Counted from the first letter of the stretch, positions 1 through 12,091 are shown. The stretch is DNA of 64,000 nucleotides from Endocalyx cinctus (GCA_001600455.1 BCKC01000007.1:2544019-2608018); one strand, 5' to 3'. Made by a program: numbers and translations. The notes: a model not told the origin generated them from the letters alone.

Positions 1-1
1 A

Positions 2-169
2 TATGGCAACCCTTTTGCCGGCAGCCACAATATCTTGACCGCTGGACAGGGATGCAACGAATTTGACTGCGTTGCTGGAGATGTCAACTGCTACAGCACT
101 GCCGAAACCCAGAAAGTCTATGGCTGCCCGATGCCCGTCGATCTGGAGGCTGATCTCTGCGCTGCATAA
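2..169 (+). CDS. C-terminal end of a cysteine-containing protein (partial)
   Basis: An open frame enters from the left edge and ends at TAA 167-169. It encodes about 55 residues rich in Cys, Gly, Asn and Ala, with six cysteines and no charged cluster, ending in ADLCAA. The composition resembles the tail of a secreted disulfide-bonded fungal protein (inference). The start, any signal peptide and any catalytic domain lie outside the window, so I do not name a family. The frame is well supported because it stays open to the edge and codon use looks coding, while the sequence after the stop becomes AT-rich at once. Confidence 0.6.
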   Translation, partial: YGNPFAGSHNILTAGQGCNEFDCVAGDVNCYSTAETQKVYGCPMPVDLEADLCAA

Positions 170-2752
170 TTAAGCTGAAATTGGGCGTGAAACATGATAA
201 CTCTGATTCTGGGGTAGTATCACGTGAAATGAACGGATCCATGGATACATTCTATGGGGTTTACATTGTACATAATAACGTTACAAAAAAAAAACATATT
301 AATGTAATAAGACTTTGGAAATTCATATGAAAAGAATAATTATACGATTACTACCTAACACTGACTAATTAATATGAGATGTATCAAATAATCAATAGGA
401 GACCCAGCTACTTAGGAAGAAAGTTAGAGTTGATGATGCCTGGCACAAGAGAACCTCATTCATTCCGGAATATCTTTTCCACGCTTTGTGTAAGACCTGT
501 TGATTATTTGCTATCAACAAGTATACGACCTAAATTGTAATACTTACCCATACCTTATGCAAATGATCCCATTAACAGTCAGAGATTTATGAGAAAAATA
601 GATAAAATAATATCATAGAAAGGGGATAAAACAAGCAGGAGGACTTACCCAAGTCTAAAGAGTCCTGTTATTTACATAGTAATCACCAAATAAAATGTTA
701 ATCATTATCAACTGAAATATAAAATCAGACATCTAAGGATCCAAAACAGATAAAATAGCATTCTTATAAGTCAAAGACTGCAAGAACAAAGTGCTGGGGG
801 AAGAAATTGCTTCACTCATGCCAAATTTTAATAGAAAAGGCCATGTCCTTCACTTACGTACTGCTTGTGACCAATACTCCAGTACTCAGTTTACAAATCC
901 ATATGTTCTTTTTCACTTAGGATATGGAAACTATTAACATCTTATAGCATGGTAATTACTTATCTCATGTCTGTAAACATTACATACTCGGCGATGATTC
1001 ACACTCATTCTGCTTACCAGAATCTCCCTAAACGTTCACTACAACATCAAACAGCCATATATATCATCCTTCTCTGCCTTTATCTCTGATATCAAGATAT
1101 CAGAATACCCAGATATCAAGGCAGACTATGCAAGTTTATGAAGGTATGTTAATAATGATCATATGAACCCCTCCATCTCCTTCAAGCCGCAGGAAGCAGA
1201 ACTGCGGCTCAGTAAAGCCCTGTATCTACTCAGCCGCCCCCTCCTAACTATTACCAACTGCTTATCCATCCACTTGCCTGTAATCATTAGGGCAGGCTCC
1301 AAAAGAAGTCAAGTGATCTATGGAAACCCACAGAATCCACCAACTAGTTTTACCCATTTCCTCTTTTTGCTTTTCCCTCCCTCTACCTCTGCACCTCCCA
1401 TCCATATCCCTAGACTCTTTCCCTTACTTGTTTTACAATGTATTACTCCATAAGTAACTACTCTATCTAAGGAGTTACGTATATGACAGAAATTTCCCTT
1501 TCTGGTTACATCAGGCCATCTGGCCACCACTTTTGGCTTCTTTACCTCTTTCTCCCCCGATTATCCTTCCTTTATCTATTTAATAAATGTATTACTATCA
1601 TTATATGTAACTCTAGCGAGGTAGTTACTATGTTATTTATGTATTATTCTCCTCAATACTTTCCTGATTTATTGTGTTTTCCCCTGTCAGATGATACCCA
1701 TGGCATGTCTGTGACTATTCTTTCTTTCCCTTTTTCTTTTCTTTTTCTTTTTTATTCTCCTTCTCTTCCTTATTTAATTCAGTTCCTTTAAGATAACTAA
1801 CTACGAGTTACGTTTGGCTGAATTATATATATATCTTTGTGGTCCCTTTGCCCAAAGGCACACGCCACCTCATCAACTTCTGACACACAAGAGAAGACCT
1901 CATAGTTGTGATAATATGACAATGGATAATTGTTAATACTTATATCAACTTCTATTTACATAGACTTTTCACTCAACAATTGTTTCTATTATTCTTTATC
2001 CATCTTCATAATAACCACCTTGTCACTTTGTATTTTTTTTCCTCTTCTCTCACTCTATTCCCATCGTAGCATTCGTTTCCTATCTTTCTTGATTCTTTTA
2101 ATAATCACATCCGCTCTAGTTCGCGCCCTTAATTATTTCTAATCATTTTATCAACCGCTATTCATAAACTCATAGCATCAGTTGACCCAAATTCTGACTT
2201 GAACCACCACAGCTAGTCTCGCAATATGAGACAGTGGTGCCTCTCTCTCTGTAGCCCTAATAGTTACGACAAGATATTCCAGCACTAATTGAGATCCTAA
2301 CTGACAACCCCATGTCCTTACGTATTCAGTGGTGGGTGTTGGGAAGTTAAATATTGCTCGGAATCTCAAGCACTGCGCGGGTGGCACTCTTCTGAATGAA
2401 CCAGTTTTCCCCAATACACATCTAGTCCACATAATCCTTGGAATATGATGGCCAACGGTATTGGTAATGTAAGTTCTTCTCCAACATGTACCATAATTAA
2501 AAGATATGTTTATCATGTTTGTATGCTGATAGTTAATTTGAGTTCAGGTTTGTGGCACCCTGCTTGGTTAGCCACTCAAAACATACCCTCCCGAGAATTC
2601 TGGGTGGATAAATCCTGGATCGAATTTCGACATCCTCACAGTTTTCCTTGACAAGAAGTCCAAGCTTTGTTTAGCATTTGAGATATATTTTACGTCTATA
2701 CGACAACCAACAATATTCCATGGTATACGACAAGTTGCAATACTTTTTTACC

Positions 2753-3031
2753 TCAAGTCGGAGAATCGTTACAGGTGAACTTCGCCAACCCTATGAGTTC
2801 GTTCCTCGACCAGCCTAAGCTTATAGCAGTTTGAACCTTCCATGCGAATGTAAGGAGTATATCATGCTGTATAGCTCTGATTGAGGACGCACGAGAAAAG
2901 AAAAATAATTCCATCAACACATCGCGCATTCCATGTATCCATGGATGTAACAAATCTCGCCCACCCTTAAATCTTTCCTCGAAGAACTCTGCTCTAGCTG
3001 TTCTATCTTCCTTGGGATAATGGTGCTGGAC
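2753..3031 (-). pseudogene. Decayed coding fragment, unknown family
   Basis: One frame on the minus strand is open for about 92 codons, closed upstream by TAA and ending at TGA 2753-2755. It has balanced amino-acid use, including a charged segment HHYPKEDRTARAEFFEERF. There is no ATG at its beginning and no family that I recognise. It lies in AT-rich sequence, 50 bp from a plus-strand fragment of similar quality. It could be an exon of a decayed gene or a chance open frame. Confidence 0.25.
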
Positions 3032-3082
3032 TTAGCACAGGAAAGTATCACTTTAAATTACATGCGAACTCTCCACTAGTCA

Positions 3083-3300
3083 TGGAATATCTACCCACTC
3101 GACGACAAAGAGTGGCCTTTCACGGCAACCCAAACGATAACCACTCGTTCGTTCGCGGAAATGTTCCGAAAGAAGATCTTTGGCATTACAGCATATAGCT
3201 AATGAACTTGCAAAGATTATACCCGAAGTTACATCAAAGACGGGCCCTTTACTGTCGCTTCCGTGAAACGATAACATTAAATATCCGCTCGCTACTATTT
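3083..3300 (+). pseudogene. Decayed coding fragment, unknown family
   Basis: An ATG at 3083 opens a frame that reads MEYLPTRRQRVAFHG and stays coding-like for about 38 codons before a TAG. A second plus-strand frame then gives ANELAKIIPEVTSKTGP followed by TGA. The two pieces look like one ancestral reading frame interrupted by a frameshift, but I recognise no family. Nearby frames up to about 3500 also look partly coding. Chance cannot be excluded. Confidence 0.25.
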
Positions 3301-4668
3301 GGAGAAGTAGTCTACCCAAATTGGCCTTATAAATCCGTATCGGTCAAACAAAAAACAAGATCCATTAATCGAAAACTACATTCTCGAATAAAGGGGAAGT
3401 CCTGCGACTTCTACTATACGTATCGACTGAAAGCCGACCCTGGTGCCGGTCAGTCGGTGGGCTCGGTCACTTTATCTCTGTTCTATTCATCATAGTCCAA
3501 GTTGCCGTTAGGCGAAGAGGGAAAAGCGGCTCCTGTAACGACGACGAAGTTACACCTCAAGTTCCATCCCTAACCTTGGGATATTCTTCCGATTTATTCT
3601 ATTCATTATTAATACAGAATAAATCACGATAATAATATCCGACGTCCCCACGACGAAAGCAAGAAAATCGGGGGATCGGACAGAGGAAAGCAAATAAATC
3701 TCGTGTACGAATTGAACAATCCACAACTGATATAATCGCCAAAACCCTCTAAAGCATAATACGAGTTTTTCATACCTACACATTAATGTCAGGCGGCCGG
3801 AAACACGCCCAGATGAATAAGCTTGAGGCGAGTCTGCTACTATCATTTCGACTTTTGAAATGACTTCCAAAACATTCTAAATTCTTTGTTCTCTATCAAA
3901 CCCCTCGTTAATCCTTTTCCAGAATGGAATCGGATAATACAACTATTAATTAATATAACCTCGAATCCTCAGGAAACTCAATGACTACTCCGAAGACACG
4001 CACAATCAACCCCCGAGATCTAATACCTCACATAAACAAATCACCAATGACGACTTCTGAAAAATAATTATATTTTCCTGCAGTTCTATGATGGACGTAT
4101 GAGATTACTTCTTTTCCAGCCCTATTTTAGGTTGACCCCATATCTCACATTCAACATGACATCTTAGAGCTATCTAAGTGCGACATTTCTCTTGGAGAAA
4201 GTCCTCTTATTCTGAATAGTAACTCATCTCCATACTTTATCCAAAGATAACACATACATCTATCCACGAATAGGAATACTCGCGATATCATCCCGAATTC
4301 CAGTCCCTCCGAGACTGGTTTGGATGTTTTAATTATAGCCAGCTGCCTGAAACCGTGCGAGTCACAAAAACAAATCCTAAGAAAGTATGCCAAATCTGGC
4401 GACCAATACTTAAAATTTGGCTTGATTATTAGGGACACCCGTCTGGAGCAAAGAATACCTATGGAACTTTACAGGGATAATAATGCAGCCCTACGGATCT
4501 TACGATAACGAACATTACACGGTAATAAGGGCGCCTGACTTGAAAATCCGTATTATGTATGAAAAATGTTTCGACGCGGACGATTGTCGCCCGGACGTAC
4601 TGCTGCGACGCTGTATTGGCCGCTACCAACAGGTAGAAGTCAACCTAGCCAGGGACGAACTAAGAGAA

Positions 4669-4910
4669 TTAGGGCTCGGTCGGTATCCCCTTAATATCGG
4701 GCTTCAGCATAAGGGGTCCTGAAGACTTACTGACCGTGACGAAATCGTCCTCCAGTCGAGATTCTCTTTGTATCGCTGATGCTAGTTTAGCATATAATTC
4801 CTGCATGGAATCTACACTGTGGAACTGTACGGGTTCACTTTTGAAGATGTCTCTGTCGAACATATACACTTCAGGAAGAAATCCGCGGCGATGTCCTCGC
4901 CAGGATGTAA
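4669..4910 (-). pseudogene. Decayed coding fragment, unknown family
   Basis: The minus-strand frame runs from about 4910 to the stop at 4669-4671. It encodes roughly 80 residues with ordinary protein composition, including GFLPEVYMFDRDIFKSEPVQ and a following acidic/serine stretch. The GC content is higher than that of the flanks. Upstream and downstream the same strand is cut by many stops. It may be a surviving exon of an inactivated gene. No motif allowed a family call. Confidence 0.3.
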
Positions 4911-6102
4911 GTACCCTTTAACCATCCTCTAAATCCCTTTTCTAACGTTATGTTCTTTTCTAAATATTAAGAGAATTTCATCTAACTATTGAGCTTATAA
5001 AATAGGTAATCGTCTTCAAATACATGGGCCGTTGCGTATCGACTCTACAATTACTCTTCATGCCGCACGGGTAGATATAACATAGTGGCGTGACCCGACC
5101 AAGGACTCTAAGGAATCTGGAGGAGGACATATGGATAGATAATCGGAGAGAATATTGAATAGACGACACTGGGCGATCTCTGGGATATAAACAAAAGGCT
5201 AGTGAATGCTGCCAGAGAACAGCCATACAAAAAAAGAAGATAACTTAGGGTGGAATAATATAACACTGTGATACATAATCATCTTGTTGATTCACGAGAT
5301 TTAATTAGCACTATTATACTACAAAATGAAATAGATATGCGCAAAATACAGAGGAGAATCAGGCATGGCTGCTTATCGTGATATGTGTTAATATGGATAA
5401 TCGATTAATTATATACGAATAATGTATAACTTTTTGAGTCGTTCCCGGGTACTTGGACATGAGATAATTATTTCTATTAATCAAGGAATGGGAGTTAAAA
5501 GTAGCATACAAGAACTGGTAGTGATTGGTTAGAAAGAGTAGCAGAGCATCAGGAAGTCGACTGCATTCTCCCAATTTTCCTTTTCACAATCCACATAGCG
5601 AATTCCTACACAAATTCTTACGCTGACACACATTTTGGTAAAGAGTCATATTTTATCTAATTAATTCGGTACTGTTGGCCTCGCTATCAAATAGAAGTTC
5701 GACTTTCTTTGTGTACGACCATATATATCGAGGACTTTCAGCTTCTGATAAATAAATTTATTCTCCAAGATTTCTCAATCACAGTAATATCGTTTTCTGT
5801 TGTGATTTCGATGAAAATTTCCGTGCAACATTTGACCTGCTCTTTTGTGTTTCTAGGTAGGTAGTATTAAAATCTATAATATATTATATCCCTTGATTAG
5901 AACTAATAAGTAATATCATTGAGAAACAGACCATCTATCTATCCTTCCAGTTACAAGATATCACAATTCATTATGAACCACGATTTCTCCGTATGAGGGG
6001 CCAACATTCGGCTATGTTTGCAAAGTTCAGGCGTTAGTTGAAAATAATACAGACTTGTCAGTGGAAAAAAAAAGGGCCGCCGATATAGGAACGAACCTCT
6101 TT

Positions 6103-7449
6103 CTATGCCTTCGTACTCAGCGACCACCCGGACCTATACACCCTCAAGAACCCATAGATCAATCCAGCCGCGATAGCTGTAGCACCTCCGGTGCTCCAAA
6201 GCTTAACCCAATGCAAGGGCTCGGCAGTCCCTAGCACCGCGCCGCCCGCTGGACCCCCGGAAAGCAGTCCCAAGGAAATGACGCCGTAACCTTGACCTAT
6301 CCTCGTCCCAAGCAAAGCTTTATTCTCGGTAATCTGCGCGAAACATACGGGGGGTACCGCGAGGAATATGCCACTGCAGAATCCTGCCAGGACCGAAATC
6401 ACGATAACGGAAGCCGAGGTTCGGGCGGCCGACATGGCGAACATGAGGATACCCACCGCGACGCCGCCGGGGGTTATAATGTTAAAGGGCCCTACTTTGT
6501 CGGCGAGAGCGTTGGGGATAATCCGACCGAGGACGGAGCCGGCGTTGAAGATTGCAACGATGTAGAAAGACAGGCTCGAGCTCGTGATCCGCAGGTTCTC
6601 GGGATAGAAACCGACGTAGAAAATAAGGATGGACAAGCTGAAAAATCCGAATATCGTGGCGATGACGAAGACGTTATACGAGAACTCTCGGAAGGCGGAC
6701 GGGTCGAATAGGGCGCGCGGGCGCGATGATTGGACTCGCATCTTCATGACGGCGATGGGGACGAGAAGAGTGCCGAAAGCGATGAAACCCACAACACGAA
6801 CAGACCAGCTGTACCCAATCTCGTCGATTAACTGATTTAGCACGATCGGGTAGATAACGCCACCCAAAGAGGCTCCGGACGAAGCGATCCCTATGGCGAG
6901 GCCTAGTCTCGAGCTAAAATACATGGGCAAGACAGAGATGCAGGGGACGAATAGGCAGCTGGATCCCAGTCCCACGAGAATTCCTTGGGTTAACACGACC
7001 TGCCAATACTCGCTAGCGAGACTAAGGAACATATATCCGAGGACGATACATAAGCTGCCGACAATGAGCAACGTTCGCAAATATCCCCTATCGTATATGG
7101 GCCCCGTTAGAATACCGCCCGCTAGTACCAGAAACGACTGAACAGAGCCAATCCAAGAGATGTTGGAGGACGATTGGTGGAACAAAATTCCCGATTCGTA
7201 GTACGTCTGGAAGACGCCAAAGGTGTTTAGGAGTCCCCAGGAGTTAAAGAACAACAAGAAACCACCGAGAACATGGAGCCATGCCTGGAGACCTCCGTTA
7301 GGCGGTGGGTCCGGGCCTACAGCGGTGGTTGCGGAAGGTGACTCTTTTTCGCTATGGTGATCCCGAGGGTTATTTTGGCTTCTTCCTGAGTAATTTGAGG
7401 GAGTCATATTGTCGTTTGTCACTTCGTAACGATGATTTAACTCCTCCAA
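6103..7449 (-). CDS. MFS transporter, monocarboxylate-transporter (MCT) type
   Basis: A single uninterrupted frame of 448 residues, a usual length for fungal MCT-like permeases. About 50 polar cytosolic residues rich in Ser, Asn and Pro precede a PNGGLQAW motif, the fungal form of the MCT entry motif P-D/N-G-G. Some 12 hydrophobic segments follow, with Gly-rich helices and a polar loop after the sixth. Members of this family move monocarboxylates, riboflavin or other small metabolites with protons across the plasma or vacuolar membrane; the substrate cannot be read from sequence. The start is supported by the acidic MEELNHRYE opening and AT-rich sequence upstream. It is read in the same direction as the RBR gene, 542 bp downstream of it. 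The spacer carries four copies of a 9-bp motif that could regulate it. Confidence 0.88.
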   Translation of the reverse strand: MEELNHRYEVTNDNMTPSNYSGRSQNNPRDHHSEKESPSATTAVGPDPPPNGGLQAWLHVLGGFLLFFNSWGLLNTFGVFQTYYESGILFHQSSSNISWIGSVQSFLVLAGGILTGPIYDRGYLRTLLIVGSLCIVLGYMFLSLASEYWQVVLTQGILVGLGSSCLFVPCISVLPMYFSSRLGLAIGIASSGASLGGVIYPIVLNQLIDEIGYSWSVRVVGFIAFGTLLVPIAVMKMRVQSSRPRALFDPSAFREFSYNVFVIATIFGFFSLSILIFYVGFYPENLRITSSSLSFYIVAIFNAGSVLGRIIPNALADKVGPFNIITPGGVAVGILMFAMSAARTSASVIVISVLAGFCSGIFLAVPPVCFAQITENKALLGTRIGQGYGVISLGLLSGGPAGGAVLGTAEPLHWVKLWSTGGATAIAAGLIYGFLRVYRSGWSLSTKA

Positions 7450-7991
7450 ATATTTTTCTTTTTCAATATTGTCATTTCAGTGTTAGACGTCGAGGGTACT
7501 TTGATCTCCGTTGATGAAGTAGAATAGACATGTGAGCAAACAAGATCGGTTCATGGAGGCGCGTTGGAGTAAGGATAAATGCAAAAGAAGATTTGGCAAA
7601 TAACAGTTACATTGGCAGACCTATCGTTTCACCTCGCATATTAATTTGGATAGCAACCGACCATCTCCGAGATCAGAGTGGTACAACATTTTTTACGTCA
7701 AGTTATCTCCGAGCTACACAAGGTATATTTGATGATCATCGACTTAATCCGAGGCTAGATATGACATAGTAAATCTACTGTACTTGACGTGTGTTTTACT
7801 CACTTTAGGTAGAAAATTCAAATCTCCGAGCAAATCCGAATCTGAGTCGTGACCTTAAAAAGTCGAAGTCAAAGCAGCTCGGAGATGACTCATGCCTTAA
7901 TAATTAATACATATGGCCATCTTGTTTGATAGATTGTCTCTATTATCTAAGCTAGTTATACTATTCGCCCTCTTGATGATTACTTACCGTT
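7450..7991. other. Spacer between RBR gene and MFS gene; MFS promoter
   Basis: 542 bp holding the 5' flank of the MFS transporter and the 3' flank of the RBR ligase. It contains the ATCTCCGAG repeats listed separately; nothing else recognisable. Confidence 0.6.
7663..7892. promoter_or_regulatory. Cluster of four ATCTCCGAG motifs plus a TGACTCA site
   Basis: The 9-mer ATCTCCGAG occurs at 7663-7671, 7705-7713 and 7822-7830, and its exact reverse complement CTCGGAGAT at 7878-7886. The last copy overlaps TGACTCA (7886-7892), the core bound by Gcn4/CpcA and AP-1-type bZIP factors. The cluster lies 214-443 bp upstream of the MFS start codon. Each 9-mer contains a CCG/CGG triplet, the half-site used by Zn2Cys6 regulators. 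Regulation of the transporter by such a factor is inference. Confidence 0.45.
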
Positions 7992-10573
7992 CTAATTATC
8001 GCTCCAGTATCGTCCTGGTCCTCGTCTCCAGTTCTGCCCATGAATAGCAAGATCTATCGTGACTGGGATCTCCTCATCCTCGTCCTCATCCTCGTCTTCA
8101 TCCTGGTCCTCCTCCTCCCAAGCACCGCCAAACTCAGCCTCCACCAAATCTTCCCACCCCTCTATGTGGTTATAAACATCGTTGATGTGCTCATACACAT
8201 CGGTCGCGGAGGGGAAGATTTTGGTACAAACCCAGCAAAAGTGGGCGCCGCAGCAATTGCATGTCATGTGATTACAACCATCGTCCTTCTGAATAGGCGA
8301 CCTGCACTTGGGACAGGGCTTGATCTCCAGCCTTTCCATGAGATCCTTGCTTGCTTCCTTATCCTGGAGATCTTGGAATTGATGGCAGCTCAGGGTCTCG
8401 TGCTGGATATGGCAGCTCGTGCATATAGGTACCATGCAATTCAGACAAGCGTTAATTCCGGCCTGTGTGCCTCCTTCATAAGCATGACCACAGTCGGCCG
8501 ACGGGCAATGTCTGAAAACTTGTGGGTTTTGGTATCTATAGACTTTCAGTGACTTTGCGAGGAAGTCTTCGAATTGACGTGGTGATAGATGCTCCTCGAG
8601 GAAGAAGAGGTCCAAAACTTCTTGGCAATTTCCGATAATATCTCCCATGCATCGAATTTGACCCTTTGGATCTCGCGCTGCTTCCGATCCGCACATGTTC
8701 TGAAAACACGTCAGGCAGTATGCATGACCGCATTGAGTTAGGATTGGATTTTCCGCTTCTGTGAAGCATACACAACAATCTTTTCCCTGTAGTTCTGCTT
8801 CTTTCTGGTCCTTAATCATCTTATTGATTATAGAAAGTGCAGTTTCGTGGTTGCTAACAGGCCCAGCGATGATAAGCCGCTCCGGGGTGGATGTGGTATC
8901 AAGAGCGACGTTCTCAGTTCCTAGTTTGTCGTAAAGCTCATCCAAGGCTCGTCGACGAAACCACGGGAATTTTTTTCGACCCAATTCGATTACGTATTCT
9001 CCAAAGTGGCGCTTGAAGTATTTAGATATCGCTGCTTGACCCGCTTCGCGGTGCTCTGCGGAACCAAATAGACGGAGTTCTGGCTGATTCCACTCATGTA
9101 GTAGGATGAGATTCTTCGTCTCTTCCAAGCTCTCAAGGCTCTTTGCAGTTTTTTCGTCGCTATCTTGAAGAGAAGGATGGCAGATAGTCGAACATCCTTC
9201 TTTAACATCTATACCCCCAAAGATCCTCTTCATGTCGTTCTTAGCTTCGACGACAGTCTTACGACTCTGTCCCTTAATGTAGATCATGAATTCTCCAGGT
9301 GATGACGTTGATAGTAACGGATGAATCGTGAGTTCTAATCCTAAAGCACGGAATTTCCCGAGGACAGGAAAGATCTGCGGCTTAGCAGCATTCAGCACAC
9401 AACTGCTGATGTCAATTTTCACTGCGTGAATATTTCCCGATGTGTAATTCATAATACCGGAATAGGTGTCTTGGATCTGGGCCTTTGTAAAGTGCTCTGA
9501 AGCGTTCCTCCCGTCGACGTCATTAGCGAATATAGCTTTCGCCTTCATTTTCTTGCTCGGAGCGTCCTGTACGGTACTGAAAGATTCGAAACCAGGTAAG
9601 CTCTGAGCTTCGCTCTCTAGCAGCTTGGTAAATGTCTGGCTGGTGTCAATGCGATATTTGCGGTGGGGGCCGATAGCATCCGCAATAGTCTGCTCGGTCG
9701 CGGTCGCCGGAACATTGGTTAAACGAATCATCCACTCCGACTTGTCGTGATTTTCGGAGACATCATATGCGACGTCGACGACGGTGTCGAGGATAGTATA
9801 GACGCCACTCGCAAACTTGGATCCCACGTATCTCGCCGCTCCACCATCTTCAAAATAAACAACGACTGTCTTTTTTGGCTCGTCCCAGCAGAACCTGACT
9901 TCCCGATAGCTGACAGGTTCAACGCTCAGAGTCGCGCAATTAGGCTCGAAGTTTTCGGTCTTGGCAAAATTGGCAATGATCTTACAGTTCGAGTCTATAT
10001 TTTGATTCAAGAGAGAACGAAGAACGACTAGACGAGCAAAATCAAGGCAGCTTGCCTCGACAATGGCAGTTGCATAAGCGCTTTCTTTGCACATCCCTTT
10101 GATCATACGGACGGAATGTACCAGCTCAGGGTTAAAGTCCCAGTCCAAAAGAAGATGTAATACATCGTCGGGTGTGGCGGAGTAGGAAAGCCCAGTGAAC
10201 TCCACTGCGGACAGGTGGGATGGTAGGACTACCTTGGGAATAGAGCCGTCGGATTGAAAATAAACCACAGCGCCGTCAATAATGCGAGTAAATTTCTCTT
10301 CGATAGAGTACAGAAATCCCTACAGTGAAATTGTTAAAACACTAGTCGCCTTTTTGTTATTTGTTATTGCCTTACATTTAAGGGGTGCGTGACGGATCCT
10401 GCTTTGACATTCTTCGTCTGGTGGCGATGATGGCAAGTATCACCAAGCGGACAGCGTCCTCTTCGATGCAATTTACAATCCAATACATCATGGACAGGCT
10501 GATCATTTCCAGAGGGGAACCTGGCGGCAAGATGGACTTCTTCGCCAGGCTCGGTAGCGAATTGAACATTCAT
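7992..10573 (-). CDS. CCCH zinc-finger and RBR (RING1-IBR-RING2) E3 ubiquitin ligase
   Basis: Two exons, 10376-10573 and 7992-10319, joined in phase 0 across a 56-bp intron (GTAAGG...TGTAG), giving 841 residues. Exon 1 carries a CCCH finger (C33, C41, C47, H51; spacing 7-5-3). Residues about 90-420 look like tandem RRM/KH-type alpha-beta folds. RING1 starts near C581 (CCVCFTEAENPIL, then CGHAYC). The IBR spans about 671-713. RING2 spans about 735-764 (CPKCRSPIQKDDGCNHMTC). By comparison with HHARI and HOIP, C748 should be the catalytic cysteine that accepts ubiquitin from the E2. The C-terminus is very acidic (runs of Glu/Asp) and ends in a basic tail. RNA-associated ubiquitination is plausible from the domain mix, similar to the tail of plant DEAH11/12 proteins, but is inference. 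Substrates are unknown. Confidence 0.85.
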
Positions 10574-11589
10574 TGTAGTAATTATACTACCATGTGTAGG
10601 AGCTTAAGATTACTTTGTAAAAAAAAAAAAAAAAAAAAAAGTAGCAGAATATGTAGTAGAAACTTGATGTAATTCGGTGTAAGAATCAAATATCTGTGAA
10701 AAGTGTATGTAAAGAAAAGGGAAAGGTTGTTAATCTAAGTAAAATGGGAGGGTTTGCTCTCATTAAATAGGCGAAGACTGTGGCTCTTCAACCAAGAGTA
10801 CCTACCCATTAAGATATACTTGGGTCCTCAGTTCAGCAAACACACAAATAACATCTGGTAATTCATTTCTATTAATTAATTAATTAGGAAAGAAGCTTAC
10901 AAAAAAATAGATTAATAAATAACACATTATACTAGTCAAAAGTTTTGCAAGATATCATGTGGCAAAAGATTCTTAGTAATTACCTCCATATTATTGTATA
11001 TCCATAGCAGTTATCTACGGTATTTGACTTATATTTCCATCTAATAGATCTCTCTTCCACTCACACTCGCTTAAATGTACCACTTTTATCAGTCCTGTTT
11101 CGATCACAGCTGTTTCCCCCTTAACCAGATATAAGATATCACTAATCCTCGAAATGCCTATCAGTAATGAGTAGCTCCCTATTAATAGTCCTAAACCAGT
11201 CTCTAGGTAGCGTAAAGTGGTGTTTTACTCCTCCACCGTCTTCATGAAATCCCAATGCTTTAACCGAGAATATTCAGCCGTCAAAGTTAAGAAATACAAA
11301 TCAGTCGTTAAACATTCTAGTGGGCAGTCATATCGCTTCGTAAATAGCTTGACAATTGGAAAGAGGCGTTACATATTACAGGTTACCGTTTCTAAAACAA
11401 GCGGTCCGACGTTTCCCATATTGCCCGACTGGACCATATTCTGTCAAGGGCACAGGGCCTACCAGTCAAATGTTGTAGTAACACTTAAAATATATTTACA
11501 GTCTAGAAAATTGACCCTTGCCTAATAATACGCAAATAATGCTTGCCAGAATGGGCCATCTGTACGAATAAACATTGTAAACTATGGTA

Positions 11590-11810
11590 TTACGAGGGAA
11601 AGAGTAACTACGTTGGAGTAGGGGGTAGCGTACTTATGAAATAACAATATAATATAAGAGTCAAACTATTACTTTATTAGGATCTAATCCTTCTTATTCT
11701 ATTCATAAAATGGAAGTTTCCCTTTTATATAAAGGTATTATGCTTGACTTATCCAGAAGGTAGCCATAAGTAAACCGCTAAACCAATTGTGTGACCTAGC
11801 ATCCCTGATA
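11590..11810 (-). mobile_element. Solo LTR, copy E (degenerate, reverse orientation)
   Basis: The reverse complement aligns with the other copies. It begins TATCAGGGATGCTAGGTCAC, matching the start of copy D, keeps the internal GACTCTTA core and the TACGTTGGAGTAG segment near its end, and lacks an obvious intact 3' terminus. It lies head-to-head with copy A, 39 bp apart. The left border is approximate. Confidence 0.5.
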
Positions 11811-11849
11811 GATGTGAAAGAGTACTGACTCATCTATGGGATGATCGGC

Positions 11850-12091
11850 TGTTAGAGGTACTGGTTTCCCAGGTTATTGTGTAGCTCTGGATACGTGCCT
11901 GCAGCTACCCTTCGAGTAGCCCCAGCAAGATACGTCTATGAAAAGGGAAGGCTTCCGTCTCGTAAGTAGAGTAAGGAAGTCAAGGATTGATACAGTGGTT
12001 ATTCGGCTCTTAAACTATACTATTGGTCCATTGCTAGGCTCGGTCTACGCAACTGCTCTACTCTACACTCCAGTGTACACCATCCCTTACA
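11850..12091 (+). mobile_element. Solo LTR, copy A
   Basis: 242 bp from TGTTAGAGG to CCCTTACA, with TG...CA ends. Flanking pentamers TCGGC (11845-11849) and TCAGC (12092-12096) differ at one base and look like a mutated 5-bp target-site duplication. It shares GATACGTCTAT, TTATTCGGCTCTTAAA and CTACACTCCA with copy B at 18.8 kb. No internal retrotransposon coding region is attached. Confidence 0.65.

Larger units (their letters stand above)
170..6102. other. AT-rich gene-poor spacer with decayed coding scraps
   Basis: About 5.9 kb, mostly AT-rich with many short runs of A or T. No intact gene is visible. Short stretches with coding-like composition occur near 2753-3031 (-), 3083-3300 (+) and 4669-4910 (-) and are listed separately. 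The part from 170 to about 2150 shows only AT-rich noise and pyrimidine-rich tracts. Confidence 0.6.

Noticed and set aside
1163..2142. Short frames at 1163-1453, 1483-1791 and 1930-2142
   Set aside because: Composition follows AT- and pyrimidine-rich DNA (runs of Leu, Phe, Ser, Tyr); no motif or exon structure.
8040..8552. Plus-strand frame of 170 codons with hydrophobic start
   Set aside because: Antisense to the acidic tail and RING2 of the RBR ligase; the Leu/Val-rich start is the complement of the Asp/Glu run.
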